Positions 44,298 through 53,036 of a stretch of DNA of 64,000 nucleotides are shown one piece after another. Where the stretch lies: NCBI RefSeq assembly GCF_035645195.1, contig NZ_DASQNA010000031.1, forward strand, positions 62,001-126,000. Direction: 5' to 3'. The stretch's first letter is position 1. Every line of letters starts with the position of its first letter. Under the pieces are notes generated by a model. That model was not told the DNA's origin. It made no database searches and saw nothing but the letters and a program-made list of their open reading frames with translations. The translations under genes and the position numbers were made by a program. The stretch comes from Paenibacillus sp. (GTDB lineage: Bacteria; Bacillota; Bacilli; Paenibacillales; YIM-B00363).

Positions 44298-44882
44298 TCA
44301 GCCTTCTCCTTTCTGCGTCCGCCGGTCGTTCCATCGCGCTTTCACCCTATGATGGATGGAGCCGTACGTCAGGAACGCGGCGATCACGATCGCTGGATGG
44401 AGCGCGGCGAACTGCAGCAGCGCGATCGAAACCGCGAATAACGCGATGCCTAACGCGACGCCTAGCCCTTTCACCGCTTTTTCCCCAAATTCGTACGACA
44501 TCACGCCGAGCATGACCGCGATGACGGGGACGACGGCCGAAATCATGCCTTTCACGACCGGAGACGTGCTGAAGAACGTAATAAACGCGTACAGTCCGAC
44601 CATGGCGGCGCTTGTCGGCACGATGTGGCTGAGCAGTCCGATCAATGCCCCGATTACGCCTTTCTGCCGGTATCCCAAATAGGCGGATAGCTTCGTGGCG
44701 ATCGGGCCGGGCAGGGCGTTCGCGATCGCCAGCACTTCGCCGAATTCTTCATCCGACATCCAGCGATAACGCGTCACCGCCTCGTACCGGATCAAAGGCA
44801 CGATGGAAGGACCGCCGCCGTACCCAAGAATGCCCGTGCGGCACATGGCGACGCCGATTTGCAAGTATGGATTATTCATCAT
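44298..44882 (-). CDS. Chromate transporter, half-size subunit 1
   Basis: A 194-residue CHR-domain membrane protein, the partner of the downstream half. It has GILGYGGGPSIVPL and LPGPIATKLSAYLGY at the same relative places, and a basic C-terminal tail. The start is placed at one of two adjacent ATG codons with AAGGAG about 13 bases upstream; a longer TTG-started version lacks a ribosome site. Together with the Lrp-type gene 44 bases upstream it forms a regulator-transporter operon. Confidence 0.87.
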   Translation of the reverse strand: MMNNPYLQIGVAMCRTGILGYGGGPSIVPLIRYEAVTRYRWMSDEEFGEVLAIANALPGPIATKLSAYLGYRQKGVIGALIGLLSHIVPTSAAMVGLYAFITFFSTSPVVKGMISAVVPVIAVMLGVMSYEFGEKAVKGLGVALGIALFAVSIALLQFAALHPAIVIAAFLTYGSIHHRVKARWNDRRTQKGEG

Positions 44883-44925
44883 TAGGGCAGTACTGCTCCT
44901 TTCCGTGAATCGATTCGCCAATCCG

Positions 44926-45381
44926 TTATAACCGGATGCCCATACGGCTTTTGTAGCGTTTGATCAGCACTTGGCAATCCACGCTGACGACGCCTTCGAG
45001 CGGGTACAGCTTATGCTGAAGAAAACCTTCCATTTCTTCATGCGACGCGAACAACCCGTGCATATGCAGCTTGCTCGGCCCCGACATATGGTACAAACTC
45101 GTTACCTCGGGTTCGGAGGCAAGGCGGTCCGCCACGCTCATCAAATGGCGCGGTTCCACGTCCACATTAAAAAAGGCGGACACCGTCAGCCCGAGCCGCT
45201 CCGGATTCAAAATGCAAGCGAACCGCTCGATCGTACCGTTCTCGACCAGCGCGTTCAACCGAGTTTGCACGGCAACGCGGGACAATCCGACGCTCTTTGC
45301 CAAGTCCGTATAGGACGCTCTCCCATCCTGGGACAAAATTGAAATCAGCTTCCGGTCGATGTCATCGATAGTCGGCATCAT
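44926..45381 (-). CDS. Lrp/AsnC-family transcriptional regulator
   Basis: A 151-residue regulator with the Lrp helix-turn-helix ([28 protein letters not shown], shown here split: [14 protein letters not shown] and [12 protein letters not shown]) followed by a RAM/AsnC ligand domain (about 65-150). The start is the ATG 9 bases after AAGGTGAT. It is transcribed with the chromate transporter pair and probably controls it. Lrp-type proteins usually sense amino acids, so its pairing with an oxyanion exporter is notable. Confidence 0.85.
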   Translation of the reverse strand: MMPTIDDIDRKLISILSQDGRASYTDLAKSVGLSRVAVQTRLNALVENGTIERFACILNPERLGLTVSAFFNVDVEPRHLMSVADRLASEPEVTSLYHMSGPSKLHMHGLFASHEEMEGFLQHKLYPLEGVVSVDCQVLIKRYKSRMGIRL

Positions 45382-45557
45382 ACGTTTCGTATCACCTTTT
45401 TCCAATATTGTGTGCAAAACGTAATTAATAAAAATAAAATCCTTTCGATACGTAAGAATATACGCCGATTTGAAAAGACTTTCAATCTTTTTTCGGGAAT
45501 CATTTCCTTGCGATCGGGAACAATGAAGGTTGGCATTTCCGGTACGCAGACGTATGT

Positions 45558-45566
45558 TGCTATAAT
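45558..45566 (+). promoter_or_regulatory. Extended -10 promoter of the hemolysin-III-like gene
   Basis: TGCTATAAT is an extended -10 element (TGnTATAAT), which can work without a good -35 box; none is seen at the usual distance. It lies 28 bases before the start codon. Confidence 0.6.
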
Positions 45567-45593
45567 GGATACAATCGAACGGAGGTGGAGCGT

Positions 45594-46232
45594 ATGGTAA
45601 ATACGTATGTGTACTCGAGGCGGGAAGAATTCGTCAATGCGCTCACGCATGGGCTCGGGGCGGTGTTCAGCCTCGTCGCGCTCATCTTGCTCGTCGTGTT
45701 CGCAAGCTTGAAGGGGACGGCTTGGCATATCGTCAGTTACTCTGTGTACGGGGTAACGATGCTGCTATTGTACACCTCTTCGACGCTGGTGCACGCTTTC
45801 CCGGAAGGCAAGTTGAAAGACTTATTCGAAACGTTCGACCATTCCTCGATCTACTTGTTTATCGCCGGCACGTACACGCCGATTCTGCTTACGCTGCTCC
45901 GCAGTCCGCTCGGTTGGTCATTGTTCGGCGTCGTTTGGGGCATGGCCATTGGCGGGGTCGTGTTCAAAGCGTTCTTCACCAAAAGGTTCTTGTACTGGTC
46001 GACCTTCGGCTACATCGCAATGGGGTGGATGATCATCTTCATGTGGAAGCCTTTAGTCCGCGCAGCCAGCCCCGAAACCTTGTTTTGGCTGGTCGTCGGC
46101 GGCATTTGCTACACGCTGGGATCCGTTTTTTACGTCTGGCGTGGGTTTCCGCATCACCACGCGGTTTGGCATATATTCGTCCTCGCCGGCTCCGCCGCGC
46201 ATTTCGCCTCGATTATGTTCATGCTGCCTTAG
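45594..46232 (+). CDS. Hemolysin III (PAQR/YqfA) family membrane protein
   Basis: A 212-residue protein with seven predicted membrane helices. Family motifs are [12 protein letters not shown] at the N-terminus, [23 protein letters not shown], and the C-terminal [16 protein letters not shown] with His residues that bind a metal in PAQR proteins. The cellular function in bacteria is not firmly known; membrane-fluidity or hydrolase roles are proposed. The ATG with GGAGGTG 6 bases upstream is the start. Array R3 begins about 60 bases downstream. Confidence 0.88.
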   Translation: MVNTYVYSRREEFVNALTHGLGAVFSLVALILLVVFASLKGTAWHIVSYSVYGVTMLLLYTSSTLVHAFPEGKLKDLFETFDHSSIYLFIAGTYTPILLTLLRSPLGWSLFGVVWGMAIGGVVFKAFFTKRFLYWSTFGYIAMGWMIIFMWKPLVRAASPETLFWLVVGGICYTLGSVFYVWRGFPHHHAVWHIFVLAGSAAHFASIMFMLP

Positions 46233-46290
46233 AAGTCTTCCTATATGTATGGGGTGAGGGCACGCCGATGCTTTCGCCCTTTTTTCTCCG

Positions 46291-46790
46291 CTTTCCCTTG
46301 ACCGGCGATTGGAAGCCCGAACGCTCAGGCACTCTGGGGCGCTGCTCGGCGGTCATGTGTTTCCTTTTCCCGTGCCTAACCCCGCTTTCCCTTAGTTCAG
46401 TAATAGGTGGCCCGAACGCTCAGGCACCTCTGGGGCGCTGCTCGGCGGTCATGTATTTCCTTCTCCCGCGCTTATCCCCGCTTTCCCTTAGCTCAGCAAT
46501 AGGAGGCCCGAACGCTCAGGCACTCTGGGGCGCAGCAGCTTGGCGATCGTGTGTTTCCTTCTCCCGTGCTTATCCCCGCATTCCCTTGGCTCAGCAATAG
46601 AAGGCCCGAACGCCCAGGCACAAAGGGACGCTGCTCGGCAATCGTGTGTTTCCTTTTCCCGTGCTTATCCCCACTTTCCCTTAGCTCGGTAATAGGAGGC
46701 TCGAACGCTCAAACACTGTAGGCGCGCTCGATGGTCCTGTTTTTCCTTCCCTTTCCTATTCCCACATTCCCTTGCCTTAGCAAAGGAGGA
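46291..46790 (-). repeat. Tandem repeat array R3, unit about 95 bp, six copies
   Basis: The landmark CTTTCCCTT or CATTCCCTT occurs at 46291, 46385, 46481, 46579, 46674 and 46765 (spacing 94, 96, 98, 95, 91). On the minus strand each unit carries CTGAGCTAAGGGAAAGCGGG followed by GATAAG. This core matches the first units of array R4 on the plus strand at about 22 of 27 positions. The array lies downstream (3') of the module 2 gene, just as R1 does in module 1. Unit lengths vary, so it is non-coding. Confidence 0.82.
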
Positions 46791-46848
46791 ATGTAAATTT
46801 TCGTAAGCAGGTTGCAACCGTGATTCGCGCTAATTTTTGCATAGATCG

Positions 46849-47733
46849 TTACACCGCCTGTACGCCGATGCCGAAAAGGGAACATGCCGCACATTCGTCC
46901 GGGCAGATGTTGGCGGCGCGCAGAGGGGGAGTCTTGCGCTCGGCGCGAAGAAAACAAACGTCTAACCATTGCTGCCGCTGATTCATGCGAAGCTTTGCCC
47001 CGTTCCAGCGAAAGCAATATTCATCTAAATAGGACTGCAAAGAAGCGGCGCCTAAGCCATGGAAGAGACGGCTCAACCATCTACGGGCCTCTTGGAAACA
47101 TTGGTACAGAGGTTCATTGATATTCATTTTCGCGTACGGAACGAATTCCGATATTGAGCAAGGGTCGACGTGTCGTTCGAAGAAGGTGTCCTTCCCTTCG
47201 CGGGTAAGCCGTTTCATACCGTTCAAATGACCTCTGGGAACGCTGTGAAGTTTGATTTCAACCGGTTCCCCCGTCAGATGATCGACAGATGCACCGATAA
47301 CGACGGCATGCTGGCGCGGTTGATGGACGTACAGGAGAAAGTAGCGAGGTCCCAGAAATTCCAATCCGGCTCGAACATAACCGTCCAGGCGGCGTGAAGC
47401 CTCCAGATTGCTTATTGCGCGGCGAAAACTGCGGAGCATGCCCCATGCGCTTTTATAAGAAATTCGGATGGCGGCAGAAAGCTGTACCACGTTGACTCCC
47501 CCGGTGCTGGACAGCAGTTCGATGGCCTGAGCCCATTTGCCCAGCGGAGTGCGGCTGCGCTCCATGACAGTGCCGGCGGTAAGGGTCGTTTGGTGTTTGC
47601 ATAAGCCGCACTGGTATAGCGGAAGTCTTCGAGTCGAAATCGTCGTGCATTCGCGATGGCCGCAACGAGGACAGCGATACCCGCCGGGCCATTTCTGATC
47701 GTAAAAATAGCGATATGCCGATTTGTCGTCCAT
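46849..47733 (-). CDS. IS1595-type zinc-ribbon transposase-like protein, module 2
   Basis: A 294-residue paralogue of the module 1 protein. The zinc ribbon (Cys21, Cys24, Cys42, Cys45) is followed by HQTTLTAGTVMERSRTPL and KWAQAIELLSS; roughly half of the N-terminal residues match module 1. The centre reads VRAGLEFLGPRYFL where IS1595 transposases have the first catalytic Asp block, and here the aligned acid is Glu rather than the Asp of module 1. The ISXO2-like C-terminus (LQSYLDEYCFRWN) is kept, and an extra tail contains CPDECAAC. GGAGGT lies 8 bases before the ATG. Arrays lie on both sides and an SOS-like box in its promoter. Confidence 0.75.
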   Translation of the reverse strand: MDDKSAYRYFYDQKWPGGYRCPRCGHRECTTISTRRLPLYQCGLCKHQTTLTAGTVMERSRTPLGKWAQAIELLSSTGGVNVVQLSAAIRISYKSAWGMLRSFRRAISNLEASRRLDGYVRAGLEFLGPRYFLLYVHQPRQHAVVIGASVDHLTGEPVEIKLHSVPRGHLNGMKRLTREGKDTFFERHVDPCSISEFVPYAKMNINEPLYQCFQEARRWLSRLFHGLGAASLQSYLDEYCFRWNGAKLRMNQRQQWLDVCFLRAERKTPPLRAANICPDECAACSLFGIGVQAV

Positions 47734-47759
47734 TTCTTAAACCTCCCCCTCATGATATG

Positions 47760-47789
47760 AGTATACCAGAACAAATGTTCCCAATTCAA
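47760..47789 (-). promoter_or_regulatory. Promoter with LexA/DinR-like box before module 2 gene
   Basis: On the minus strand: -35 TTGAAT (47784-47789), 18-base spacer, -10 TATACT (47760-47765). The spacer holds GAACA-TT-TGTTC (47769-47780). On the plus strand AGAACAAATGTTCC matches the DinR/LexA consensus CGAACRNRYGTTYC at 13 of 14 positions. Spacer length and box position are the same as in the module 1 promoter, although the surrounding bases differ. Confidence 0.75.
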
Positions 47790-47849
47790 TAATAAGTTGA
47801 GGTCTCAAAGTGTTGGGCGTTTAAAAGGTTTGGCTGTAAGTCATTAGAA

Positions 47850-48023
47850 GAAAACGACTGAGGCAAGGGAAAGCGGGAATAAGCCGTGGAAAATCGAAAC
47901 GTCGGTCGGGGGCCAACTAATGGAACGGGATCGTTAGAGGGCAGGTCAGAGGGAGGAACGTTTCGATTAGTATAAGAGGAGCGCAAACAGGAAAACGGCT
48001 GAGGCAAGGGAAAGCGGGAATAA
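47850..48023 (+). repeat. Two core copies at the start of array R4
   Basis: A 33-base block, GAAAACGACTGAGGCAAGGG followed by AAAGCGGGAATAA, occurs at 47850 and again 141 bases later at 47991 with a single difference. It contains the common core CTGAGG(N)AAGGGAA and is the inverse of the core in array R3. The two copies are the members of R4 closest to the module 2 promoter. Confidence 0.8.
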
Positions 48024-48097
48024 CGCTGCGAGAAGCCGGAAGTTGACTGGGGGAGAAGCAAAGAGAATTCAAAAGCAGGTCGGGAAAGGGGCAAAAA

Positions 48098-48665
48098 GTC
48101 CGCGAGAAGCTGAGAACAAAATGGGAGAGAGGCAAAAGTCCACGGGAAGCAGGGAACAGAACGGGTGAGAGACAAACATTCCGCGAGAAGCTGAGAACAA
48201 AATGGGAGAGAGGCAAAAGTCCACAGGAAGCAGGGAACAGGACGGGTGTGAGTCAAACAGTCCGCGAGAAGCTGAGAACAAAACGGGAGAGAGGCAAAAG
48301 TCCACGGGAAGCAGGGAACAAGACGGGTGAGAGACAAACAGTCCGCGAGAAGCTGAGAACAAAACGGGAGAGAGGCAAAAGTCCACGGGAAGCAGGGAAC
48401 AGGACGGGTGAGAGACAAACAGTCCGCGAGAAGCTGAGAACAAAATGGGAGAGAGGCAAAAGTCCACGGGAAGCAGGGAACAAGACGGGTGAGAGACAAA
48501 AAGTCCGCGAGAAGCTGAGAACAAAATGGGAGAGAGGCAAAAGTCCACGGGAAGCAGGGAACAGGACGGGTGAGAGACAAACATTCCGCGAGAAGCCGGG
48601 ACCTGTCGGGGTGAGAAACAAAAGTCCACGAGAAGCTGAGAACAGAACGGAGAGAGTAAAAGTCC
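48098..48665 (+). repeat. Tandem repeat array R4, unit 81 bp, seven copies
   Basis: Units start at 48098, 48179, 48260, 48341, 48422, 48503 and 48584, exactly 81 bases apart. Each consists of two related halves of about 40 bases (GTCCGCGAGAAGCTGAGAAC... and GTCCACGGGAAGCAGGGAAC...). Copies are almost identical, so the expansion is recent. Because 81 is a multiple of three, frames stay open in several directions; these are taken as by-products since none has a ribosome site and composition is the same in all. The region from 48666 to 48945 is degenerate repeat-like sequence without a gene. Confidence 0.85.
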
Positions 48666-48945
48666 ACAAGAAGCTGATGGTTGACCGCGAGAGGGAAGAT
48701 TAGTACGCGAAAAAACGATAAAATCGGCGAAAGAGGGGAATATGTTCGCAAAGAAACAGGGGTTGGCCGTGAAGGTTAGGGATAGTGTTGAGGAGCTGCG
48801 ACAAAAGGTTGAGGGTCAATGGTTGGTAAGCAAAGCTGCGGGATCGCGGGTGCAAAAATAGGTTGTTTCGAAAAGGAGGTCGGGAGTAAGATATAACTTA
48901 GTGTAAAAGTCCGTATATAGACATAGGGAGAACGGGGAGAGCCAA

Positions 48946-49857
48946 TTGAAGACGAGTTTGGGTGCATACGCGATGTTGATCGCCGTCGCCGTGATGTGGG
49001 GAGCGAATTTCGGCATTTCGCGCCTTGCGATGGATACGTTCGATCCGGTGTTATTTACGTTTTTGCGGTTCGGGCTCGCCGTGCCGTGCTTTTTTTTATT
49101 GTTAAAGTGGCAGGAGGGCAGCGTCGGGCTGCCGCGGGCTGCGCTGCTGCATACGTTCGCGCTCGGTTTGTTTGGCGTCACGCTGCTCGAGCTGCTAGTC
49201 ATGTACTCGATTAAATATACGACGCTAGCGAATGCATCGTTGTTGAACGTCGCGCCGTGGCCGATCTTTACGGCATTGCTGGCGCCGCTCGTCACGCGGG
49301 AGAAGTTGAGCGTTCGAGTGGCGGTCGGAGGCGGCATCGCGATGGTCGGCGTCGCGCTCGTCATTCTCGGCGGGAGCGGGCTCGATTTGTCGTCGGAACA
49401 TATGGTCGGCAATTTGATGGCGTTCGCCGTCAGCATTATTGGCGCTTGTTTTAATTTAGGCACGATGCCGTTGATGAACAAGTATTCGGCTCTTCGGGTA
49501 ACTGCGTGGACGTTGTTGTTCGGCGCGTTGTGCATGGCCCCGCTCACGTTCGCTTCGTGGGGCAAAGTGCAGTGGGGGACGCTTGGCGCCGTCGAGTGGG
49601 GTTCGATCGGGTATAACGTTTTATTCTGCACGCTAATCGGGTTTTTGGGCTGGAATTGGAGCATGTACAAAATCGGGGCGGCGCGGGCGAATTTCTTCCG
49701 CTACGCCGTTCCGGCGGCTGCCGTCGTCGCCGGCTTCGTCATGTACGACGAGGCGATTACGTTCACGCAAATCGCCGGCGGCGCGTTCATGCTGCTCGGC
49801 CTCGTCTGGATCAGCATGGAGCGAAGGGTCGCGAAGCCGATCGCCGGAGCGGCGTAA
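48946..49857 (+). CDS. EamA/DMT-family transporter 1
   Basis: A 303-residue membrane protein with about ten helices in two EamA repeats (roughly 8-140 and 155-290). Typical segments are AVMWGANFGISR at the start and GAARANFFRYAVPAAAVVAGF in the second repeat. It exports or imports small metabolites; the substrate is unknown. The TTG start follows GGGGAGA; an ATG 27 bases further in is an alternative. The second EamA gene begins 3 bases after its stop. Confidence 0.85.
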   Translation: MKTSLGAYAMLIAVAVMWGANFGISRLAMDTFDPVLFTFLRFGLAVPCFFLLLKWQEGSVGLPRAALLHTFALGLFGVTLLELLVMYSIKYTTLANASLLNVAPWPIFTALLAPLVTREKLSVRVAVGGGIAMVGVALVILGGSGLDLSSEHMVGNLMAFAVSIIGACFNLGTMPLMNKYSALRVTAWTLLFGALCMAPLTFASWGKVQWGTLGAVEWGSIGYNVLFCTLIGFLGWNWSMYKIGAARANFFRYAVPAAAVVAGFVMYDEAITFTQIAGGAFMLLGLVWISMERRVAKPIAGAA

Positions 49858-49860
49858 GCG

Positions 49861-50724
49861 ATGCTATATCTTATCGTCGCTTCTTTGGCATGGAGCATCG
49901 TAAGCGTGCTGGTTAAAGTCGCGTCCTTGCAGTTCGATGCATATTCGATCACGTTCGCGCGGTTTTCGATCGGCGTAGCGGCGCTCGCCGTTTTCCTGTA
50001 CGCGACGCGCAAGTCGCTTCGACCGGCGGCGATGCACCGATGGATCTGGATCGGCGCGATCGGCAAATGCGCGAATTATTTGTTCGAGAATATCGCGATT
50101 TCGATCGGCCATGCGTACGGGGGAGTGCTCGTCCTGCCGATTCAGACGATTACGCTGCTGATCGTCGGCATGTTCCTGTTCAAAGAAAAGCCGGGAGCGC
50201 GCAGCTGGGGAGCCGCCGCGCTCGTGCTGGCGGGCGTGCTCCTGATCACGTTGAACGGCAGGCCGCCGATGGCCGCCTTCGGCGAGCAGGGGGTCGTAAC
50301 GCTGTTGTTCGCGCTTTCCGGGGTCGGCGCCGCGCTGCATTTCTTAAGCTCCAAAATGCTCCTCGACGCGATGAACGACGTGTCGATGAACTACAGCACG
50401 TTCTTCTGGGCGTCGCTGTTCGCCGCCGCGCCGCTCCCGTTCGCGGCGGATTGGGAGCCGACGTTCGTTCCTGGCGCGTGGCTGGCCGCCGTCGCGCTCG
50501 GTCTCGTCACGGGGTTCAGCTTCATCATGCTGTCGAGGGCGCTCAGGACGGTGAAATTTTCCGTAGCCGTCATCGTTTCCAATATGGCCGCGCTGTTTAC
50601 CGTGTTGTGGTCGGGCCTGTTTTTGGGCGAACCGATAACGTTGTATATCGTCCTCGGCGCGGCGACGATCGTTGCGGGGATGACGATGCTGAATTGGCCG
50701 TCGAGAGCCGCTCAAAAGGGTTAA
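49861..50724 (+). CDS. EamA/DMT-family transporter 2
   Basis: A 287-residue ten-helix EamA protein (SLAWSIVSVLVKVA at the start, FSVAVIVSNMAALFTVLWSGLFLGE late). The pairing with the preceding EamA gene, with a 3-base gap, suggests either a heterodimeric exporter or a duplicated pair with related substrates. Its stop codon overlaps the stop of the convergent cotJC gene by three bases, leaving no room for a separate terminator. Confidence 0.85.
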   Translation: MLYLIVASLAWSIVSVLVKVASLQFDAYSITFARFSIGVAALAVFLYATRKSLRPAAMHRWIWIGAIGKCANYLFENIAISIGHAYGGVLVLPIQTITLLIVGMFLFKEKPGARSWGAAALVLAGVLLITLNGRPPMAAFGEQGVVTLLFALSGVGAALHFLSSKMLLDAMNDVSMNYSTFFWASLFAAAPLPFAADWEPTFVPGAWLAAVALGLVTGFSFIMLSRALRTVKFSVAVIVSNMAALFTVLWSGLFLGEPITLYIVLGAATIVAGMTMLNWPSRAAQKG

Positions 50725-51290
50725 AAGATTTTTTTCGTTTGCTGGTCCGCTTTCAGTATTTCGATGGCTTCCCGGAAGCGCTGCGAGTGAACGATTTCGC
50801 GCTCGCGCAGGAAAGTCAGACTGTCGATCAAGTCCACGTCGTCGGTCATGTCGATAAGCCACTGATAGGTGGCCCGCGCCTTCTCCTCGGCCGCGACGTC
50901 TTCATATAGGTCGGCGATCGGATCGCCTTTGGCTTGAATGAACGCCGCGGTCCACGGAACGCCCGCGGCGTTGTGGTAGAAGAGCGCCTTATCGTGGTTG
51001 GCGTAATGGTCGCCGAGACCGGCTTCCTTCATTTGCTCCGGCGTGGCGTCTTTGGTGAGCTTGTAGATCATCGTGGCGATCATTTCGAGGTGCGCGAGCT
51101 CTTCGGTGCCGATATCGTTAACGATCGCGATCACTTTCTCGGGAAGCGTATACCGTTGGTTCAGGTAACGGAGAGCCGCGGCCAGTTCTCCGTCGGCGCC
51201 TCCGTACTGTTCGATCAAATATTTCGCCATCCGCGGATCGCATTTGCTGACGCGAACGGGGTACTGCAGCTTTTTCTCATAAATCCACAT
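50721..51290 (-). CDS. cotJC: Spore coat protein CotJC (manganese-catalase-like)
   Basis: A 189-residue ferritin-fold protein of the manganese catalase family. The N-terminus MWIYEKKLQYPV is typical for CotJC. Metal-site helices are visible in GTEELAHLEMIATMI and EEKARATYQWLID, with REREIVHSQRF late. In B. subtilis it is a polypeptide of the inner spore coat made in the mother cell. It is the last gene of cotJABC and lies 25 bases after cotJB. Confidence 0.93.
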   Translation of the reverse strand: MWIYEKKLQYPVRVSKCDPRMAKYLIEQYGGADGELAAALRYLNQRYTLPEKVIAIVNDIGTEELAHLEMIATMIYKLTKDATPEQMKEAGLGDHYANHDKALFYHNAAGVPWTAAFIQAKGDPIADLYEDVAAEEKARATYQWLIDMTDDVDLIDSLTFLREREIVHSQRFREAIEILKADQQTKKIF

Positions 51291-51315
51291 CCGTCCGATT
51301 CCCCCCTCTTGGATC

Positions 51316-51597
51316 CTACACTTGCCAAGGCCAAGGCGCTTCCTTCCAAGCGAAAGGCGCCGGCGAATAGCTGCTGCCGAAATGGCGCAGCGGTCCGAAC
51401 AGCGCTTCGAACTGCTGCTTTAACGCCATGCTTTTCTGCGCGAACTGGTTGTACTGCGCGATGGCGGCTTGGTCGTCCGGGTGGGTGTCCAAGTATAAAT
51501 TCAATTCTACGAGGACGAAATCGACTTCTTGGATTTGCCGCAATAGCTCGTAGTAGGTTTTCTTCTGGTCGTCCTTCCAACCGTCGATGGTGCTCAT
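51316..51597 (-). CDS. cotJB: Spore coat protein CotJB
   Basis: A 93-residue protein whose pattern QKKTYYELLRQIQEVDFVLVELNLYLDTHP (given here only to show the start YYELLRQIQEVDF and the LYLDTHPDD motif) is typical of CotJB. It has a Pro/Trp-rich end (WKEAPWPW). The ATG overlaps the cotJA stop as ATGA. It works with CotJA and CotJC in assembly of the spore coat. Confidence 0.9.
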   Translation of the reverse strand: MSTIDGWKDDQKKTYYELLRQIQEVDFVLVELNLYLDTHPDDQAAIAQYNQFAQKSMALKQQFEALFGPLRHFGSSYSPAPFAWKEAPWPWQV

Positions 51598-51827
51598 TCG
51601 CGTTTCTCCCCCTTTTGCAGCGATTCGTACGGGTTCGAGTACGGCGCGAACAAAGCGGGCCATAGCGTGCCGTGCTTTAACGCGTCGCTCGGGGAAAATT
51701 GCGGAAGCCCGTACGGCTGGAAGCCTAGGTACAGCTGGGGCGGGGTTTCGTATGTTTTCACCGGCAGCGGTGGACACGGGTCGAACGGGCCGACGAACGG
51801 CGTATAAGTTTTCCTCGGCGTATACAT
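51594..51827 (-). CDS. cotJA: Spore coat protein CotJA
   Basis: A 77-residue Pro/Tyr-rich coat protein. It contains the CotJA pattern of PPLPVKTYETPPQLYLGFQP (spaced aromatic and proline residues) and ALKHGTLWPALFAPY. The ATG follows GGGAGGTATCGTC. A mother-cell promoter (sigma-E in B. subtilis) is expected upstream, but I could not identify its boxes with confidence. First gene of cotJABC. Confidence 0.87.
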   Translation of the reverse strand: MYTPRKTYTPFVGPFDPCPPLPVKTYETPPQLYLGFQPYGLPQFSPSDALKHGTLWPALFAPYSNPYESLQKGEKRE

Positions 51828-52043
51828 GACGATACCTCCCGAAAAAGCGTACTCCGTACACATATTCGTATGCCGGGGCGCGGCGAAAAAGTCCGAAACA
51901 TTTGTTGATAAGGTTAAATTGGTTCTGCTAGAATCTGCTTGGACGGTTCGCTGCAGGGGCGTCGCCGGCGACGTGAGCGTAACCTGCCGAGAGGCGGCGG
52001 CACGGAGCGAAAGCGTAGAGTATGGAAGGGGAGAAAAAAGCGA

Positions 52044-53036
52044 ATGGTTCGCTTTGGCATCATAGGGACAAATTGGATTACGGAACGTTTTTTGCAGGCG
52101 GGCAGGACGGTCGAAGGGTTCGAAGCGGCCGCCGTTTGTTCCCGCGCGCTCGAACGCGCGGAGGCGTACGCGGCGCAGCACGGAGTTCCGCATCGCTTCG
52201 CGAGCGTCGAGGATATGGCCGCGTCGGGAACGGTCGATGCGGTATACATCGCAAGCCCGAACGCGTTGCATGCGGAGCAGGCGATTCGCTGCCTGGATCT
52301 TGGGCTGCACGTGCTGTGCGAGAAGCCGCTGGCTTCGAACGAATTCGAAGCGGCTGCGATGATCGAAGCGGCGAAGCGGAACGGGGCGCTGCTCATGGAA
52401 GCGATGAAAACGACGTTCCTGCCGAATTTCGAAGCGATACGGGACAATCTGCATCGCGTCGGTAAGGTCCGGCGGGTGAACGCGTCGTACAACCAGTATT
52501 CGTCGAGGTACGACGCGTACCGGGCGGGGACCGTCTTGAATGCGTTCGATCCGACGCTGTCGAACGGCGCGTTGATGGATTTGGGCGTCTATTGCATCTA
52601 CCCCATCGTGCGGATGTTCGGAGCGCCGAAGTCGGTAAAGGCGAACGGCGTCATGCTGGAGTCCGGCGTTGACGGCGCGGGCAGCTTGCTGCTTCAGTAC
52701 GAAGGCATGGAAGCGGTGGTCGCGTATTCGAAGATTACGCATTCGACCGTCCCGTGCGAAATTCAAGGGGAGGACGGGAACCTCGTGTTCGATAAGATGA
52801 GCGAGCCGGAAACGGTCGAGTGGCGCAACCGCCGGGGGGAGGCGGAAACGTTGACGCGGCCGCAATCCGAGCATACGATGCGCTACGAGATCGAAGCGTT
52901 CATGGAGCTCGTCCGCCGCGGGGCGACGGAATCGCCGGTCAACAGCCACGAGGTGTCGCTCGCGACGATTCGCATCATGGACGAGGCGCGCCGTCAAATG
53001 GGGCTGGTCTACCCGGCGGACCGAAATCGGCCATGA
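52044..53036 (+). CDS. Gfo/Idh/MocA family oxidoreductase
   Basis: A 330-residue NAD(P)-dependent oxidoreductase of the dihydrodiol/xylose dehydrogenase-like branch. The N-terminus is RFGIIGTNWITERF, the conserved CEKPLASNEFEA contains the active Lys, and GVYCIYPIVRMFG replaces the usual His-x-x-D helix, as in that branch. The ATG follows AAGGGGAG. The next gene (AraC regulator) overlaps by 4 bases, and a GH4 gene follows, so it probably acts on an oxidised sugar from oligosaccharide breakdown. Confidence 0.85.
   Translation: MVRFGIIGTNWITERFLQAGRTVEGFEAAAVCSRALERAEAYAAQHGVPHRFASVEDMAASGTVDAVYIASPNALHAEQAIRCLDLGLHVLCEKPLASNEFEAAAMIEAAKRNGALLMEAMKTTFLPNFEAIRDNLHRVGKVRRVNASYNQYSSRYDAYRAGTVLNAFDPTLSNGALMDLGVYCIYPIVRMFGAPKSVKANGVMLESGVDGAGSLLLQYEGMEAVVAYSKITHSTVPCEIQGEDGNLVFDKMSEPETVEWRNRRGEAETLTRPQSEHTMRYEIEAFMELVRRGATESPVNSHEVSLATIRIMDEARRQMGLVYPADRNRP

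Noticed and set aside
47786-48751. Long minus-strand open frame encoding a Cys/Ser/Pro-rich repetitive peptide across array R4
   Set aside because: It follows from an 81-bp repeat whose period is divisible by three; several frames on both strands are open, and none has a ribosome site.
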